Assembly: GCF_007747795.1 (NCBI RefSeq)
Contig: NZ_CP036275.1
Coordinates: 930,001-994,000, forward strand
DNA: 64,000 bases
Direction: 5' to 3'
Source of the DNA: Maioricimonas rarisocia
Lineage (GTDB): Bacteria > Planctomycetota > Planctomycetia > Planctomycetales > Planctomycetaceae
Shown here: piece after piece, positions 36,041 through 44,106 of the stretch
How positions within the stretch are numbered: position 1 is the stretch's first letter
Layout of the letters: each line of letters opens with the position of its first letter
Position numbers and translations under genes: made by a program
Notes under the pieces: model-generated
The model's database searches: none
The model's input: only the letters and a program-made list of their open reading frames with translations
Told to the model about the DNA's origin: nothing

Positions 36041-37219
36041 TCAAACGGTTTCGTAATACGAGGCGGGGTCGGCCCACTGGCCGAGTTCTTCCTGGAACTT
36101 GACGCTCTTGTCGACCTCGAGCATCCCGTCCGCCGCCAGGCCAATGCCGACGCGTTCGAGAGGACGGGGAGCCGGGCCTTCGAAGTTGATTCCGTTGATA
36201 TAGAACCCCGAGCCGTGGCAGGGGCATTTGAACTTCTGCTCGGCCTGCAGCCAGTTCGGCGTGCAACCCAGGTGGGTGCAGACCGTGCTGAGGGCGTAGA
36301 TGAGGCTCTGACCGTTGTACTGGTCGGTGTGCACGATCCAGATGCCGCGGGCCGCCTTGTACTTCTCCGAGACGGTTCCCATCGGGAAGTCGGAGGGGGG
36401 CCCCACTTTGAAGCGGCTGGGGAGTTCGACGACCATATTGGGCATCATGAAGCGTGCGGCTGCCAGCGACCAGATCGCGCCGATGGCTCCGACCAGCAGC
36501 CAGCCGATCGAAAACGGCATGAGCAGCAGGTCACCGGCGGAGGCCAGGAACGATCGGCGGGGAACTTCTTTCCCTTTGCCTTTCGCGGGAAGTTTCGGCT
36601 TCGCCGGGAGTTTCGGTTTGGCAGGCTTCGCAGCGGTCGGAGCATCGCCCCCCTTGCGGACTGCGGCGAGCATCTCCTGAACCGAGGGACGATCACCCGC
36701 GGGGGCTGCCGGCTTCGCTGCTGCAGGTTTGCCTGCCGCTGCCGCCGGCTTTGCCTTGGCTGCCGCCGGTTTGGCGGCAGGAGCACCACCTTTACCCTGG
36801 GCGCGGGCCGCAGCCAGGATGTCGGCGGTTGACTTCGGCTTCGCGGAGGTTTCGCCGGCCGGCTTGGCACCGCCCCCCTGGGCCCGGGCGGCCGCAAGGA
36901 TGTCGGCCGTTGATTTCGGGGCGGCCGGCTTTGCAGCCGGTGCCTCCGGTTCCGCGGCAGCTTCTTTCTTCGGAGCTGCGGCGGCACCACCTCCCTGAGC
37001 GCGGGCGGTGGCAAGGATGTCTGCAGTTGACTTCGGTTTCTCCCCCGCCGGCTTCGCAGGTGCGGTCTCTTCGGCCGCCGTTTCCTGCGGAGCTTCGGGC
37101 TGGGCAGGTTCCGGCGCTGATTCGGATGCAGCCGGAGAATCAGCCGGGCCGCCACCCTGAGCGTCCTGCTTCCTCGCCAGCGCGAGGATTTCCGCGGTCG
37201 TCAGCTTTTTCTTTTCCAT
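36041..37219 (-). CDS. Rieske iron-sulfur protein with repeat-containing N-terminal tail
   Basis: 392 residues from ATG 37217-37219. The first 215 residues are Ala/Pro/Lys-rich and contain five copies of a helical motif close to STADILAAARAQ, at 7-18, 64-75, 103-114, 130-141 and 179-190. A twin-arginine segment RRSFLASAG (221-229) and one transmembrane helix (about 233-256) follow. The Rieske domain holds CTHLGC (314-319) and CPCHGSGF (332-339), with both Cys/His cluster ligands and the disulfide cysteines. Rieske proteins transfer electrons from quinol to the cytochrome c component. Ordinary Rieske proteins have 170-200 residues, so the tail doubles the length; it would remain on the cytoplasmic side. 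First gene of the block. Confidence 0.93.
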   Translation of the reverse strand: MEKKKLTTAEILALARKQDAQGGGPADSPAASESAPEPAQPEAPQETAAEETAPAKPAGEKPKSTADILATARAQGGGAAAAPKKEAAAEPEAPAAKPAAPKSTADILAAARAQGGGAKPAGETSAKPKSTADILAAARAQGKGGAPAAKPAAAKAKPAAAAGKPAAAKPAAPAGDRPSVQEMLAAVRKGGDAPTAAKPAKPKLPAKPKLPAKGKGKEVPRRSFLASAGDLLLMPFSIGWLLVGAIGAIWSLAAARFMMPNMVVELPSRFKVGPPSDFPMGTVSEKYKAARGIWIVHTDQYNGQSLIYALSTVCTHLGCTPNWLQAEQKFKCPCHGSGFYINGINFEGPAPRPLERVGIGLAADGMLEVDKSVKFQEELGQWADPASYYETV

Positions 37220-37609
37220 GGCACGCCAGTGGTTGCTCTGTTGAGCCGCGATGCAGCCAAACTGTCGTCACGTCACGTCGCTTTTGACGGCGCAAGATCA
37301 CCCGAGGAAATGGGGCGAAGGGGTGTGAATCATGTCACGATTGCGTCAACGTCGCAACCATTCTGCGCAAGTGCCCGTTGATTTCTCACAAGCAGGAAGG
37401 AGCCTTTGGGGGGCTTCCCACTCGTGAGAACCAATGCGTTGCCGCGGACCGCATGCAAGTTGCGATCGCAAGAGGAGATGCGGCGGGCTCGTGCCTGACG
37501 TCCCGGCCCACCTGAAGCGCTTCTGAAGAAGAGAAACGTGTCGCCCGGAGACCGAAGTGCCGCGACGGACGAGCTGGACCAGAGGGGGCGGAGTGCTTCC
37601 CGCGGAGAG
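37220..37609. promoter_or_regulatory. Spacer upstream of the respiratory block, with a large hairpin
   Basis: About 390 bp with no convincing gene. It should hold the promoter of the 21-kb minus-strand block. The clearest structure is an inverted repeat TTCTCAC (37383-37389) and GTGAGAA (37424-37430), enclosing GGAAG and CTTCC arms. It lies 164-211 bases upstream of the Rieske start and could be an operator or a transcript hairpin. I could not place a convincing sigma-70 promoter. Confidence 0.4.
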
Positions 37610-38104
37610 CTAACGGCGGGCGCGAATGGCTTCGCGCATCTCTTTCTTCGCGGTCTCTTTCTTCAGGTTCTCACGTTTGTCGTGCAGCTTGCGGCCGCGG
37701 GCCACCGCCAACGTCACCTTGACCAGGCCGCGATCCGAAAAATGGACGTCGAGCGGAATCAATGTCAGACCCTGCTGGTCAGCCGCTTCGGCGAACTTGC
37801 GGATCTCGCGGCGACTGAGCAGAAGCTTGCGCGTCCGCCGCGGCTCGTGGTTCATGATCGTCGCCTGCGGATAGGGAGCGATATCGCAGCCGATCAGCCA
37901 GACTTCCCCGCGCTCGACCTTACCGTACGCTTCCTCGATCGACACCTTGTGGTCGCGGACGCTTTTGACCTCGCTGCCGGTCAGCACGATGCCGCATTCG
38001 AGTGAATCGAGGATGTCGTATTCGTGCCGCGCGCGACGGTTGCGGCAGACGAAGCGATCGTCGTTCTTCTTGCCGGATTTGGACTTTGACTTCTTGCCAG
38101 CCAT
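37610..38104 (-). CDS. smpB: SsrA-binding protein SmpB
   Basis: 164 residues from ATG 38102-38104, preceded by AGGGTGA; the frame extends 12 codons further but without family similarity. A Lys/Ser-rich N-terminus is followed by the SmpB beta-barrel, recognisable by NRRARHEYDILDSLECGIVLTGSEVKS-type sequence, EVWLIGCDIAPY, RRTRKLLLSRREI and VKVTLAVARGRKLHDKRE. The basic tail is the part that enters the empty ribosomal mRNA channel. SmpB carries tmRNA to stalled ribosomes. I found no tmRNA gene nearby. Confidence 0.96.
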   Translation of the reverse strand: MAGKKSKSKSGKKNDDRFVCRNRRARHEYDILDSLECGIVLTGSEVKSVRDHKVSIEEAYGKVERGEVWLIGCDIAPYPQATIMNHEPRRTRKLLLSRREIRKFAEAADQQGLTLIPLDVHFSDRGLVKVTLAVARGRKLHDKRENLKKETAKKEMREAIRARR

Positions 38105-38260
38105 TGCGTCACCCTGTTGCAAACCCGCGAGTATAGCCAAAGGCTTTGCGGCTCTGCATCATCGTCGCGCTTTGCTTCGCGGCCATCGGGGGAATAACCG
38201 CCCTGCGTGAGACTGTGGGGACACGGGTCGGGGCGGGCGAGGTTCGGGAAATTGAGGGCA

Positions 38261-38563
38261 ATGCAGCCAAGAGTGATGGTGGGCCTGACGCTGGTCAGCG
38301 TGGGCATTCTCGCACCGGTCTGGGGATTCGTGTCGACGTTTCGCATGCTGGTCGGTGCGATCCGGGATGCCAATGCGGAGGCAGGCGATCAGCTGCCCGT
38401 CGTGCTTGCAGAGGAAGTGCAGCGCTCTCTGCTGGTGGCGTTCGGGCTGCTGCTGGGAGGCGTCGTTGTTGGTCTGGTCGGTCTGGGGCTGACGCTCAGC
38501 GGACTGAAAGGGGAGGACGGGGCGGAGCAGGCGGCGGAAGGGAGTGGGAAATCACGTGCGTGA
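38261..38563 (+). CDS. Small two-helix membrane protein
   Basis: 100 residues from ATG 38261; GAGGG lies only a few bases upstream, and ATG 38276 is an alternative. Two hydrophobic helices (about residues 6-28 and 56-81) are separated by a polar loop rich in Asp and Glu, and the tail is charged. The two-helix pattern is loosely like small MotA/TolQ-related planctomycete proteins, but I see no diagnostic motif. It is transcribed away from smpB, with about 156 bp between the starts. Function unknown. Confidence 0.6.
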   Translation: MQPRVMVGLTLVSVGILAPVWGFVSTFRMLVGAIRDANAEAGDQLPVVLAEEVQRSLLVAFGLLLGGVVVGLVGLGLTLSGLKGEDGAEQAAEGSGKSRA

Positions 38564-38727
38564 CATGGAGGAAGCTACGCTGCCTGTGGCGTGAGGTCGA
38601 GGGACATGTTCGGTCGGTTTTCGAGTCGGGGCTGAGGCCGCTTCCGGGCCCGTTCGAGATTGAGGCTCATGCGTGCAGGGTGTAGTCTCCTCATAGAACA
38701 CTGTGAGCGGTAGATCTGCACAGCAGC

Positions 38728-39294
38728 ATGCGGCGGGCCAGATGCGCGATGTTCTCATCGGGTGCTCAGAACGCGGAACTCCAGCCCCTCAGCGACCGGC
38801 TGACGGACAACATCGCGCGAGTTCACAACCTGGTAAGTATTTATCAGAAGCTCGCCGGATCCGGGGCCGGTCGGCGTTCGGTCGGTGTGACCGACGTTCT
38901 TCGCTCTGCCGTGGTCCTGTTGCATGCCTCGCTCGAGGATTTTCTTCGGTCACTCGCCCGCGTGTACCTGCCCAATGCGGCCCCGCACGTGATCGACTCC
39001 ATTCCCCTCAAGCGATCAAGGGGGAGTGGTCGGGGGGAAAAGTTCCTCCTCGGTCATCTCGACGAACATCGTGGCAAGTCGGTAGACGAAGTGATCGCCG
39101 AATCTGTCGATGCGTATCTGGAGCGTTCAAACTACAACAACAGTACTGAGATCGCTCGTTTGCTGCGCAATCTGGGGGTCGATCCGAAACCACTTGAACA
39201 CTCGTTTCGTCACCTTGATAAAAATGATGCAGAGGCGGCACCAGATTGTTCATCGTGCGGATTGCACATCAGTAACGGGCCGTGGCCGCCATAA
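38728..39294 (+). CDS. HEPN-type protein (RiboL-PSP-HEPN-like), frameshifted before its catalytic motif
   Basis: The frame gives 188 residues from ATG 38728 (ATG 38749 also possible; neither has a good ribosome site). Helical segments such as VLRSAVVLLHASLEDFLRSLARVYLP match the first helices of HEPN domains of the RiboL-PSP type. Up to Lys165 the sequence looks natural. It then reads into a Cys/Pro-rich tail, while the +1 frame continues smoothly with MMQRRHQIVHRAD, the expected HEPN R-x4-H active-site helix. The switch point is the A5 run at 39220-39224. HEPN proteins are often RNases of toxin or defence systems. The downstream gene at 39402 overlaps the true end. Whether this is decay, an assembly error or frameshifting by the ribosome is open. 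Confidence 0.6.
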   Translation: MRRARCAMFSSGAQNAELQPLSDRLTDNIARVHNLVSIYQKLAGSGAGRRSVGVTDVLRSAVVLLHASLEDFLRSLARVYLPNAAPHVIDSIPLKRSRGSGRGEKFLLGHLDEHRGKSVDEVIAESVDAYLERSNYNNSTEIARLLRNLGVDPKPLEHSFRHLDKNDAEAAPDCSSCGLHISNGPWPP

Positions 39295-39409
39295 GGCCCA
39301 CACGATTCAGCAGAAGACGGTCGAAGGCTGGATCAGTGCGGTCGTGGATTTCCAGCAGGCGGTCCTGTACCAGGTTCGAACGCGACAGGCTGAGGGCATC
39401 GATGTCTGA
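39224..39409 (+). pseudogene. C-terminal HEPN part in the +1 frame
   Basis: Continuation of the gene at 38728 after a +1 shift at the A5 run. It encodes MMQRRHQIVHRAD, containing the R-x4-H motif of HEPN ribonucleases, then a helix ending WISAVVDFQQAVLYQVRTRQ and the stop at 39407-39409. The next gene starts at 39402, so the two overlap by eight bases, as in genes that evolved as one operon. Removing one A from the run would give a single chain of about 226 residues from 38728. Confidence 0.55.
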
Positions 39410-39800
39410 ATCCGCTGATCTTCCCGTCAACGCGGCCTGGTTGCTCACTTGCGAGTCTGTCAGGAATCATGCCTCGGCGATGGCATCCCGGTGTCGTCGC
39501 GAAGCCGCTTCGCTCATTCAGCACGAAGCGAGAACCTTCTGCGACCGGGAGCCGCCGGTCTCGCAGGAGGCGCTCGAGCGACGTCAGCAGCAGGCTCTGT
39601 TTCTGACGTCCCGGATCGGGAGCATCTGCCATGCCGACCTGATGGCGCGGAATCATCCGGAGGTTTCAGACGAGATCATCGCTGCTGTCCGAGAGTTTCT
39701 CAGTCGCGTCCGCATGGACCAGTCGCCCCACAAGGAGTCGGTGTCGCTGATCTCCCGCATCTCCACGATCTGCAACGCGGGCATGGTTCAGCGACCGTAG
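39402..39800 (+). CDS. Unknown protein with an internal repeat, partner of the HEPN gene
   Basis: 132 residues from ATG 39402, which overlaps the HEPN reading frame by eight bases and has TGAGGG upstream. The protein is mostly helical and polar, with several Cys and His. A motif is repeated: LTSRIGSICHADLMAR (about 69-84) and LISRISTICNAGMVQR (about 116-131), sharing L-x-SRI-x2-IC-x-A-x-M. No family recognised. Its tight overlap with a HEPN gene would suit a small two-gene cassette, such as toxin-antitoxin, but nothing in the sequence proves this. Confidence 0.6.
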   Translation: MSESADLPVNAAWLLTCESVRNHASAMASRCRREAASLIQHEARTFCDREPPVSQEALERRQQQALFLTSRIGSICHADLMARNHPEVSDEIIAAVREFLSRVRMDQSPHKESVSLISRISTICNAGMVQRP

Positions 39801-39876
39801 CCTGGCTCTCGTGTCCGCCAGGCTGACGCCGCATTTCGAGAGACGGCATGTCGGGGGGCAGGGCAGTGCAACACGC

Positions 39877-39909
39877 AAAAAGCCCACCGGCCGTAACCGA
39901 TGGGCTTTG
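39877..39909 (-). terminator. Intrinsic terminator of the phosphatase gene
   Basis: AAAGCCCA (39879-39886) pairs with TGGGCTTT (39901-39908), with an inner CGG/CCG pairing. Read on the minus strand the stem is followed by TTTTT, so it ends transcription of the gene at 39943, which lies 34 bases upstream. It belongs to the same CCCACCGG-type hairpin family found in the spacers. Confidence 0.75.
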
Positions 39910-39942
39910 CACTCGTAACTTGCCCGCCACGTCAACGCACGA

Positions 39943-41325
39943 CTATTCCGGCATTTCTTCCCGGCGGCGCTCCGGCGTGTCGGGGATCTGTTCCTCGAGC
40001 CGGTTGATGCCATCGTCGTTCTTCGTCAGCGTGAACGCATCGTACAGCCGACCGGTTGCCGTCCGTGCTTCGTAAAGCAGCTTGTCGTCGTTGATCGAGA
40101 TGATCTGGTACAGCTGCGTGTCTTCGGCGGCACGTCGCATGAACGGCTGGCGGCCCAGGTCGTACATCTTCGGGCCGCTCACCGAAACCACGTAGATCGT
40201 GCCTCCCTCGTCGCTGCGGGCGGCGACACCGGTCGGCAGGTTCTTCTCGGAGATCAACCGGCTGCGGGCGTACGTGTGGTCGTGTCCCTGCAGAACCATG
40301 TCGACCTTGTATTTGTCGAAGAGCGGCTTCCACTCGGCACGGAGCTGGGGATTGTCGCGGCCCTGCTTTGACGAATAGATCGGGTGGTGGAACGTGACGA
40401 TCGTCCAGCGATTGGGATTGTCGGCCAGGACCTCCGCGAGCCACTCCTTCTGCGGGCCGATCTGCTCGTTCGAGTTCAGGGCGATGATCCGCACTCCCTG
40501 GTAGTCAATCCAGTAGACGGTTTCTTCGAGCGTTTCCGGTCCGTTCTGCGGCAGGCTGAAGGTCGGACGCCAGTGACCGGTCAGGACACGGCCGATGCCG
40601 GACGGCTTGAGCTCGATCCGCTTTGCGTATTCGTGATTGCCCGGCGTGGCGATGCAGGGAATCGTCGTATGGATGTGGCTGCCGGCATGAAACCACTCAC
40701 CCCATTCGGCGTCCGACTCGGCGCGGTTGACCAGATCTCCGGCGTGCAGGAAGAAGGCGGCGCGCGGGGCATCGGCGTAGGCTTCGCGGACGACGCGCGT
40801 CCAGTGTTCGTAGAGGCTGTTCTGGGCGTCGCCGAAGTAGACGAACTTGAACGGCTTCGGCCCTTCGCTGGCCGTGGTGAAGTGCATCCACGGGCTCCAG
40901 TTGACGCCGTCACCGACACGATAGGCGTACTTCGTGGACGGCGCGAGGTCGTCGAACGTGACCGAATGATAGCGGGCCGGACCGAGGTTCGATTCGAAGT
41001 CGGTTGTCGTGGCGTCGACCGAGCGGCTTTTGCTGACGAATTTCGGTCCGTCGCCGGCGATGGCGACTTCTCCGAACGCCTTCCTGACCGACGTGTCGGT
41101 TCGCCAGGTAACGCTCTGGGACGTGGCCGGGGTGCCGGTCCAGGTCAGCACGATCCGGTCGGGACGTGCGGTCGGCTTGTGGATCACCTCGTCGGCGACC
41201 CGCTTCGGGGGGGCGTGTTCGTGGTCGTGCTCAGGTCCGTCGTGGGCGGAAACGGGGACGACGATGCAGACGAGCGTGAGTAGCAGGAGTTCGCAGCAAA
41301 GCTGGCCAGACTTGCGAAGAAACAT
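39943..41325 (-). CDS. Exported purple-acid-phosphatase-like metallophosphoesterase
   Basis: 460 residues from ATG 41323-41325, with GAGGCG upstream. A signal peptide (about 8-28) is followed by a His-rich stretch HDGPEHDHEHAPP. A fibronectin-III-like N-terminal domain (about 50-150) and the catalytic domain follow, as in plant-type purple acid phosphatases. Metal-binding motifs are all visible: YFGDAQ, HAGDLV, GNHEY, FHHPIYSS and QGHDHTYAR. Such enzymes hydrolyse phosphate esters with a Fe/Zn or Fe/Mn pair outside the cytoplasm. The His-rich segment may buffer metal (inference). It converges with the HEPN cassette over a shared terminator. Confidence 0.92.
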   Translation of the reverse strand: MFLRKSGQLCCELLLLTLVCIVVPVSAHDGPEHDHEHAPPKRVADEVIHKPTARPDRIVLTWTGTPATSQSVTWRTDTSVRKAFGEVAIAGDGPKFVSKSRSVDATTTDFESNLGPARYHSVTFDDLAPSTKYAYRVGDGVNWSPWMHFTTASEGPKPFKFVYFGDAQNSLYEHWTRVVREAYADAPRAAFFLHAGDLVNRAESDAEWGEWFHAGSHIHTTIPCIATPGNHEYAKRIELKPSGIGRVLTGHWRPTFSLPQNGPETLEETVYWIDYQGVRIIALNSNEQIGPQKEWLAEVLADNPNRWTIVTFHHPIYSSKQGRDNPQLRAEWKPLFDKYKVDMVLQGHDHTYARSRLISEKNLPTGVAARSDEGGTIYVVSVSGPKMYDLGRQPFMRRAAEDTQLYQIISINDDKLLYEARTATGRLYDAFTLTKNDDGINRLEEQIPDTPERRREEMPE

Positions 41326-41610
41326 GGTAGCGCCTCGAGAAAGTTTTCGCTTCCGGAGTTGTCGGACGACACGTATCAATCGTTGTAGCAGCTTGAAAGG
41401 CAGATGGCTCGCCAGCCAGTTGCCGGACCCCGGTTTGCTGAGCCGGGCAAACTGCGATTTCCCGGAAAATGGTTCGAACCTTTACTCGGCGATTGCCGAT
41501 CTACATACCTGCGAAGACGTGGGCGGCCGACTGGAAGAACGGCACGAACGAACTTCTCATGATCGACCCAGCTGCGTGTTCGTGAACGGGTCCGGCTTGC
41601 CGGACCCGGC

Positions 41611-41788
41611 AAACCTCTCGTCACCTATTCCGTCGGAGGACCAACCCTTAGCGTGGGCCGTGATCAACAGTGGTGCCTGCCATGCGGGACCCGATCATCG
41701 CTCTTCTCGCAGCGACTCCACCGTCGCAATTGACGAGAGGTTTGACTTCATAACCGCGGTAAGCCTTCCTGGCCTGCCGCGGTTTTTT
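41611..41788 (+). ncRNA. Candidate structured RNA or attenuator, plus strand
   Basis: AAACCTCTCGTCA (41611-41623) is a perfect 13-bp complement of TGACGAGAGGTTT (41731-41743), closing about 107 bases with nested short stems. Eight bases later a terminator stem with a T run follows, oriented on the plus strand. No plus-strand gene lies between 39800 and this terminator, so the transcript it ends would be non-coding, or a leader for the gene at 41927. It matches no RNA family I can recall: no RNase P, SRP or tmRNA landmark is present. Confidence 0.45.
41752..41788 (+). terminator. Intrinsic terminator, plus strand
   Basis: AACCGCGG (41752-41759) pairs with CCGCGGTT (41777-41784), with an inner GCC/GGC pairing, followed by TTTTTT (41783-41788). 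On the minus strand no T run follows, so it works on the plus strand only. It sits 139 bases before the next plus-strand start. Confidence 0.8.
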
Positions 41789-41926
41789 CGTGTCCCGATC
41801 GTCCTCGGGGATGAGGCGCTGCGACGCAAAGCCGCTTGATCCTGCCGGTCGCATCAGGTCATACTTCTGCGAACAGACAATTCCTTGCACCAATCCGCCG
41901 GCATCCACTCATCGGGGAGCAGTCAC

Positions 41927-42853
41927 ATGGCAGATCATCAGGTTTCACGGCGGTCGTTTCTGCAGGGGACGGCGCTTGCCGTCGGTGCTTCGATGCTGGG
42001 GACGCAGCGGCAGCTGCTCGCCGCCGCCGACGATGCGTACGGTGGTTTCCGCATGGGCCTGCAGAGCTATTCGCTGCGGGCCTTCAAGCTCGACGAGGCA
42101 CTGCAGCACACCCGCACGCTCGGCGTCGGATACTGGGAAGCGTTTCCGGGCCACATCAAGCTCAACACGCTGCCGGCCCACATCGACGAGCACAAGGCGA
42201 AGCTGCAGGTAGCGGGCGTTTCGCTGATTGCCTACGGCGTGCTGGGCTTCAACGACAACGAAACGAAAGCGCGGGAAGCATTCGATTTCGCCCAGGCGAT
42301 GGGGCTCAAGTCCATCAGCGCCAACCCGCAGAAGAATGCCGCGACCTTCGACCTGCTCGACAAGCTCGTCGAGGAGTACGGCATCCCGATTGCGATCCAC
42401 AATCATGGGCCGGGGCACATCTACGACAAAGTGGATGACGTGCTCGAGATGGTGAAGGACCGGCATCCGAAGATCGGTGCCTGTGTCGACACGGGACACT
42501 ACATCCGCAGCGATGAGGATCCGGTCGAGGTGATCGAGAAGCTGGGAGATCGTGTCTTCGGCGTGCACCTGAAGGATGCGAAGACAATTCGCGATCCCGA
42601 AGAGATCGAGCGCCTCACGAAAGAGCTGCCGAAGAATCGTGCCAACCAGCTCCAGCGCGAAGGGAAGATCTTCACCATCCTCGGTGAGGGGGAACTGGAC
42701 GTCGTCGGCTGCCTGCGTGTGCTTCGCAAGCTGAACTACGACAACTGCCTGTCACTCGAGTACGAAGAGAACGCCCAGAATCCGCTCTCGGACATCGAGG
42801 TCTGTCTGAAGACCGTGCGGGAAGCGGTGAAGGAGTTAGGAAGTAGGAGTTAG
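41927..42853 (+). CDS. Tat-exported sugar phosphate isomerase/epimerase-like protein (xylose isomerase-like TIM barrel)
   Basis: 308 residues from ATG 41927, with GGGGAG upstream; a longer frame starts at 41885 but would precede the signal. A twin-arginine signal SRRSFLQG is followed by a hydrophobic run and cleavage near LLAAA. The barrel shows GLQSYSLR at strand 1, IAIHNHGPG, GACVDTGHYIRS, VHLKDAK and LSLEYEEN, with His, Asp and Glu in metal-binding positions typical of AP_endonuc_2/xylose-isomerase-like enzymes. Planctomycetes encode many exported versions. The substrate is unknown. After the stop there are degenerate GTAGGAGTTAGGAA repeats. Confidence 0.9.
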   Translation: MADHQVSRRSFLQGTALAVGASMLGTQRQLLAAADDAYGGFRMGLQSYSLRAFKLDEALQHTRTLGVGYWEAFPGHIKLNTLPAHIDEHKAKLQVAGVSLIAYGVLGFNDNETKAREAFDFAQAMGLKSISANPQKNAATFDLLDKLVEEYGIPIAIHNHGPGHIYDKVDDVLEMVKDRHPKIGACVDTGHYIRSDEDPVEVIEKLGDRVFGVHLKDAKTIRDPEEIERLTKELPKNRANQLQREGKIFTILGEGELDVVGCLRVLRKLNYDNCLSLEYEENAQNPLSDIEVCLKTVREAVKELGSRS

Positions 42854-42963
42854 GAAGTAGGAAGAGGGGATTGCCCTGCAGTGAGACGAAGGCGAGCCCG
42901 GAGCGTGAGCTCCGGGATGATCCCGTCGGTAGTTGGGCTTTGTCGTGAATCGATGTCCGCGGC

Positions 42964-44106
42964 TCACCCGGCCGCGCGAACCGGTCGGGATGTGACCGGT
43001 GCAGCCGGCAGGCCGGTCAGCTCGAACAGAACGTCGACAACCTCCTCGGCGGCATTCGGTCGGGCGAGGGAGCGGGCGGATTCTCCCATCTCAAAGCGGG
43101 CGTCCCGGTCCTGCAGCAGTCCTCCGAGTGACTCCATCAGGTCCGTTGCGAACTCGCGGCGGTTCTGATTCTGTTCCACGATCGTGGCTGCCCCCGCGTT
43201 GCGAAAAACGAGCGCGTTGGCAACCTGATGATTGCGGGCAGCATGCGGGTACGGCACCAGAATCGACGGCAGACCGGCACAGGCGACCTCAGCCAGTGTC
43301 GTCGCTCCAGCCCGCGAAATGACCAGGTCTGCACGCGCATAAAGCGAGGCGGTGTCGTCGAAGAACGGAGCGACCTCGGCATCGATTCGCAGCGACCGCC
43401 ATGCCGCGCAAATTCGGGGCGCATCATTCCAGCCGGTCTGATGGATGACCTGCCAGTCCTCGAGCAGCCACCGCAGTTTGGCTCCGACCGAGCAGACCAC
43501 ATTGTTCACGGCCCGGGCCCCCTGACTGCCGCCGAGGATCAGCAATGTCGGACGTTCCCCTGTACGGTGGACGGCGCGTTCGGTGAGGCGGGCAATCTCC
43601 CTGCGAATTGGATTGCCGGTGACGGGTGTGCGTGCTTTGCGCGGCAGCTTGCGGCAGGACTCGACGAAGCTGACGCAGACGGCGTCGGCACGACGGCTCA
43701 GCCAGGAAGTCGCACGGCCGGGAATGACGTTCTGTTCGAGCAGGATGACCGGAATGCCGAGTCGTGATGCTGCGTAGACGAGCGGTGCACCGGAGAAGCT
43801 GCCGCAGCCGATGACGGCTGCCGGCTGCCTCTGCTGCAGAAACGCACGCGCCTGCCGGTACGCATCCCACTGGGTGCGGACGAAGACACGCGGGGTGCGC
43901 CACAAGGTGTTGAGGGACGCTGCGGGGAGGACAAACCGTTCATACCCGTGGCGTGCGGCGATCGCCCGTTCAATGGGACGATCAGATCCCGCAAAGACCG
44001 GCATGACGCGGGGATTGCGTGCGCGGACCGCTTCGGCGACGGCCACAGCCGGAAAGATGTGGCCTCCACTGCCACCACTGGCGAACACAAGACTCAAACC
44101 GGACAT
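42964..44106 (-). CDS. murG: UDP-GlcNAc:undecaprenyl-pyrophosphoryl-MurNAc-pentapeptide transferase
   Basis: 380 residues from ATG 44104-44106, which overlaps ftsW by 13 bases. The N-terminal glycine-rich loop GGSGGHIFPAVAVAE, the membrane-associated region LLEQNVIPGRATSWL, the second loop GGSQGARAVN and the sugar-nucleotide segment RAGATTLAEVACAGLPSILVPYP fit MurG. The enzyme adds GlcNAc to lipid I, giving lipid II, on the inner face of the membrane. It is the last gene of the peptidoglycan cluster; murC and murB, which often follow, are absent here. Confidence 0.95.
   Translation of the reverse strand: MSGLSLVFASGGSGGHIFPAVAVAEAVRARNPRVMPVFAGSDRPIERAIAARHGYERFVLPAASLNTLWRTPRVFVRTQWDAYRQARAFLQQRQPAAVIGCGSFSGAPLVYAASRLGIPVILLEQNVIPGRATSWLSRRADAVCVSFVESCRKLPRKARTPVTGNPIRREIARLTERAVHRTGERPTLLILGGSQGARAVNNVVCSVGAKLRWLLEDWQVIHQTGWNDAPRICAAWRSLRIDAEVAPFFDDTASLYARADLVISRAGATTLAEVACAGLPSILVPYPHAARNHQVANALVFRNAGAATIVEQNQNRREFATDLMESLGGLLQDRDARFEMGESARSLARPNAAEEVVDVLFELTGLPAAPVTSRPVRAAG

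Larger units (their letters stand above)
41326..41926. other. 600-bp intergenic region with structured RNA elements
   Basis: No protein gene found. It must hold the promoter of the phosphatase gene (minus) and of the isomerase-like gene (plus). Visible structures are a nine-base-pair hairpin CGGGTCCGG/CCGGACCCG at 41587-41608 with a CTTG loop, a 13-bp long-range stem (41611-41623 with 41731-41743), a small stem GCGAC/GTCGC at 41712-41727 and an intrinsic terminator at 41752-41788. A related GC-rich segment, GCCGGACCCCGG, is found near 41422. Confidence 0.6.

Noticed and set aside
41460-41490. tRNA-like T-loop sequence GGTTCGAACC
   Set aside because: No acceptor, D or anticodon stem can be formed around it.
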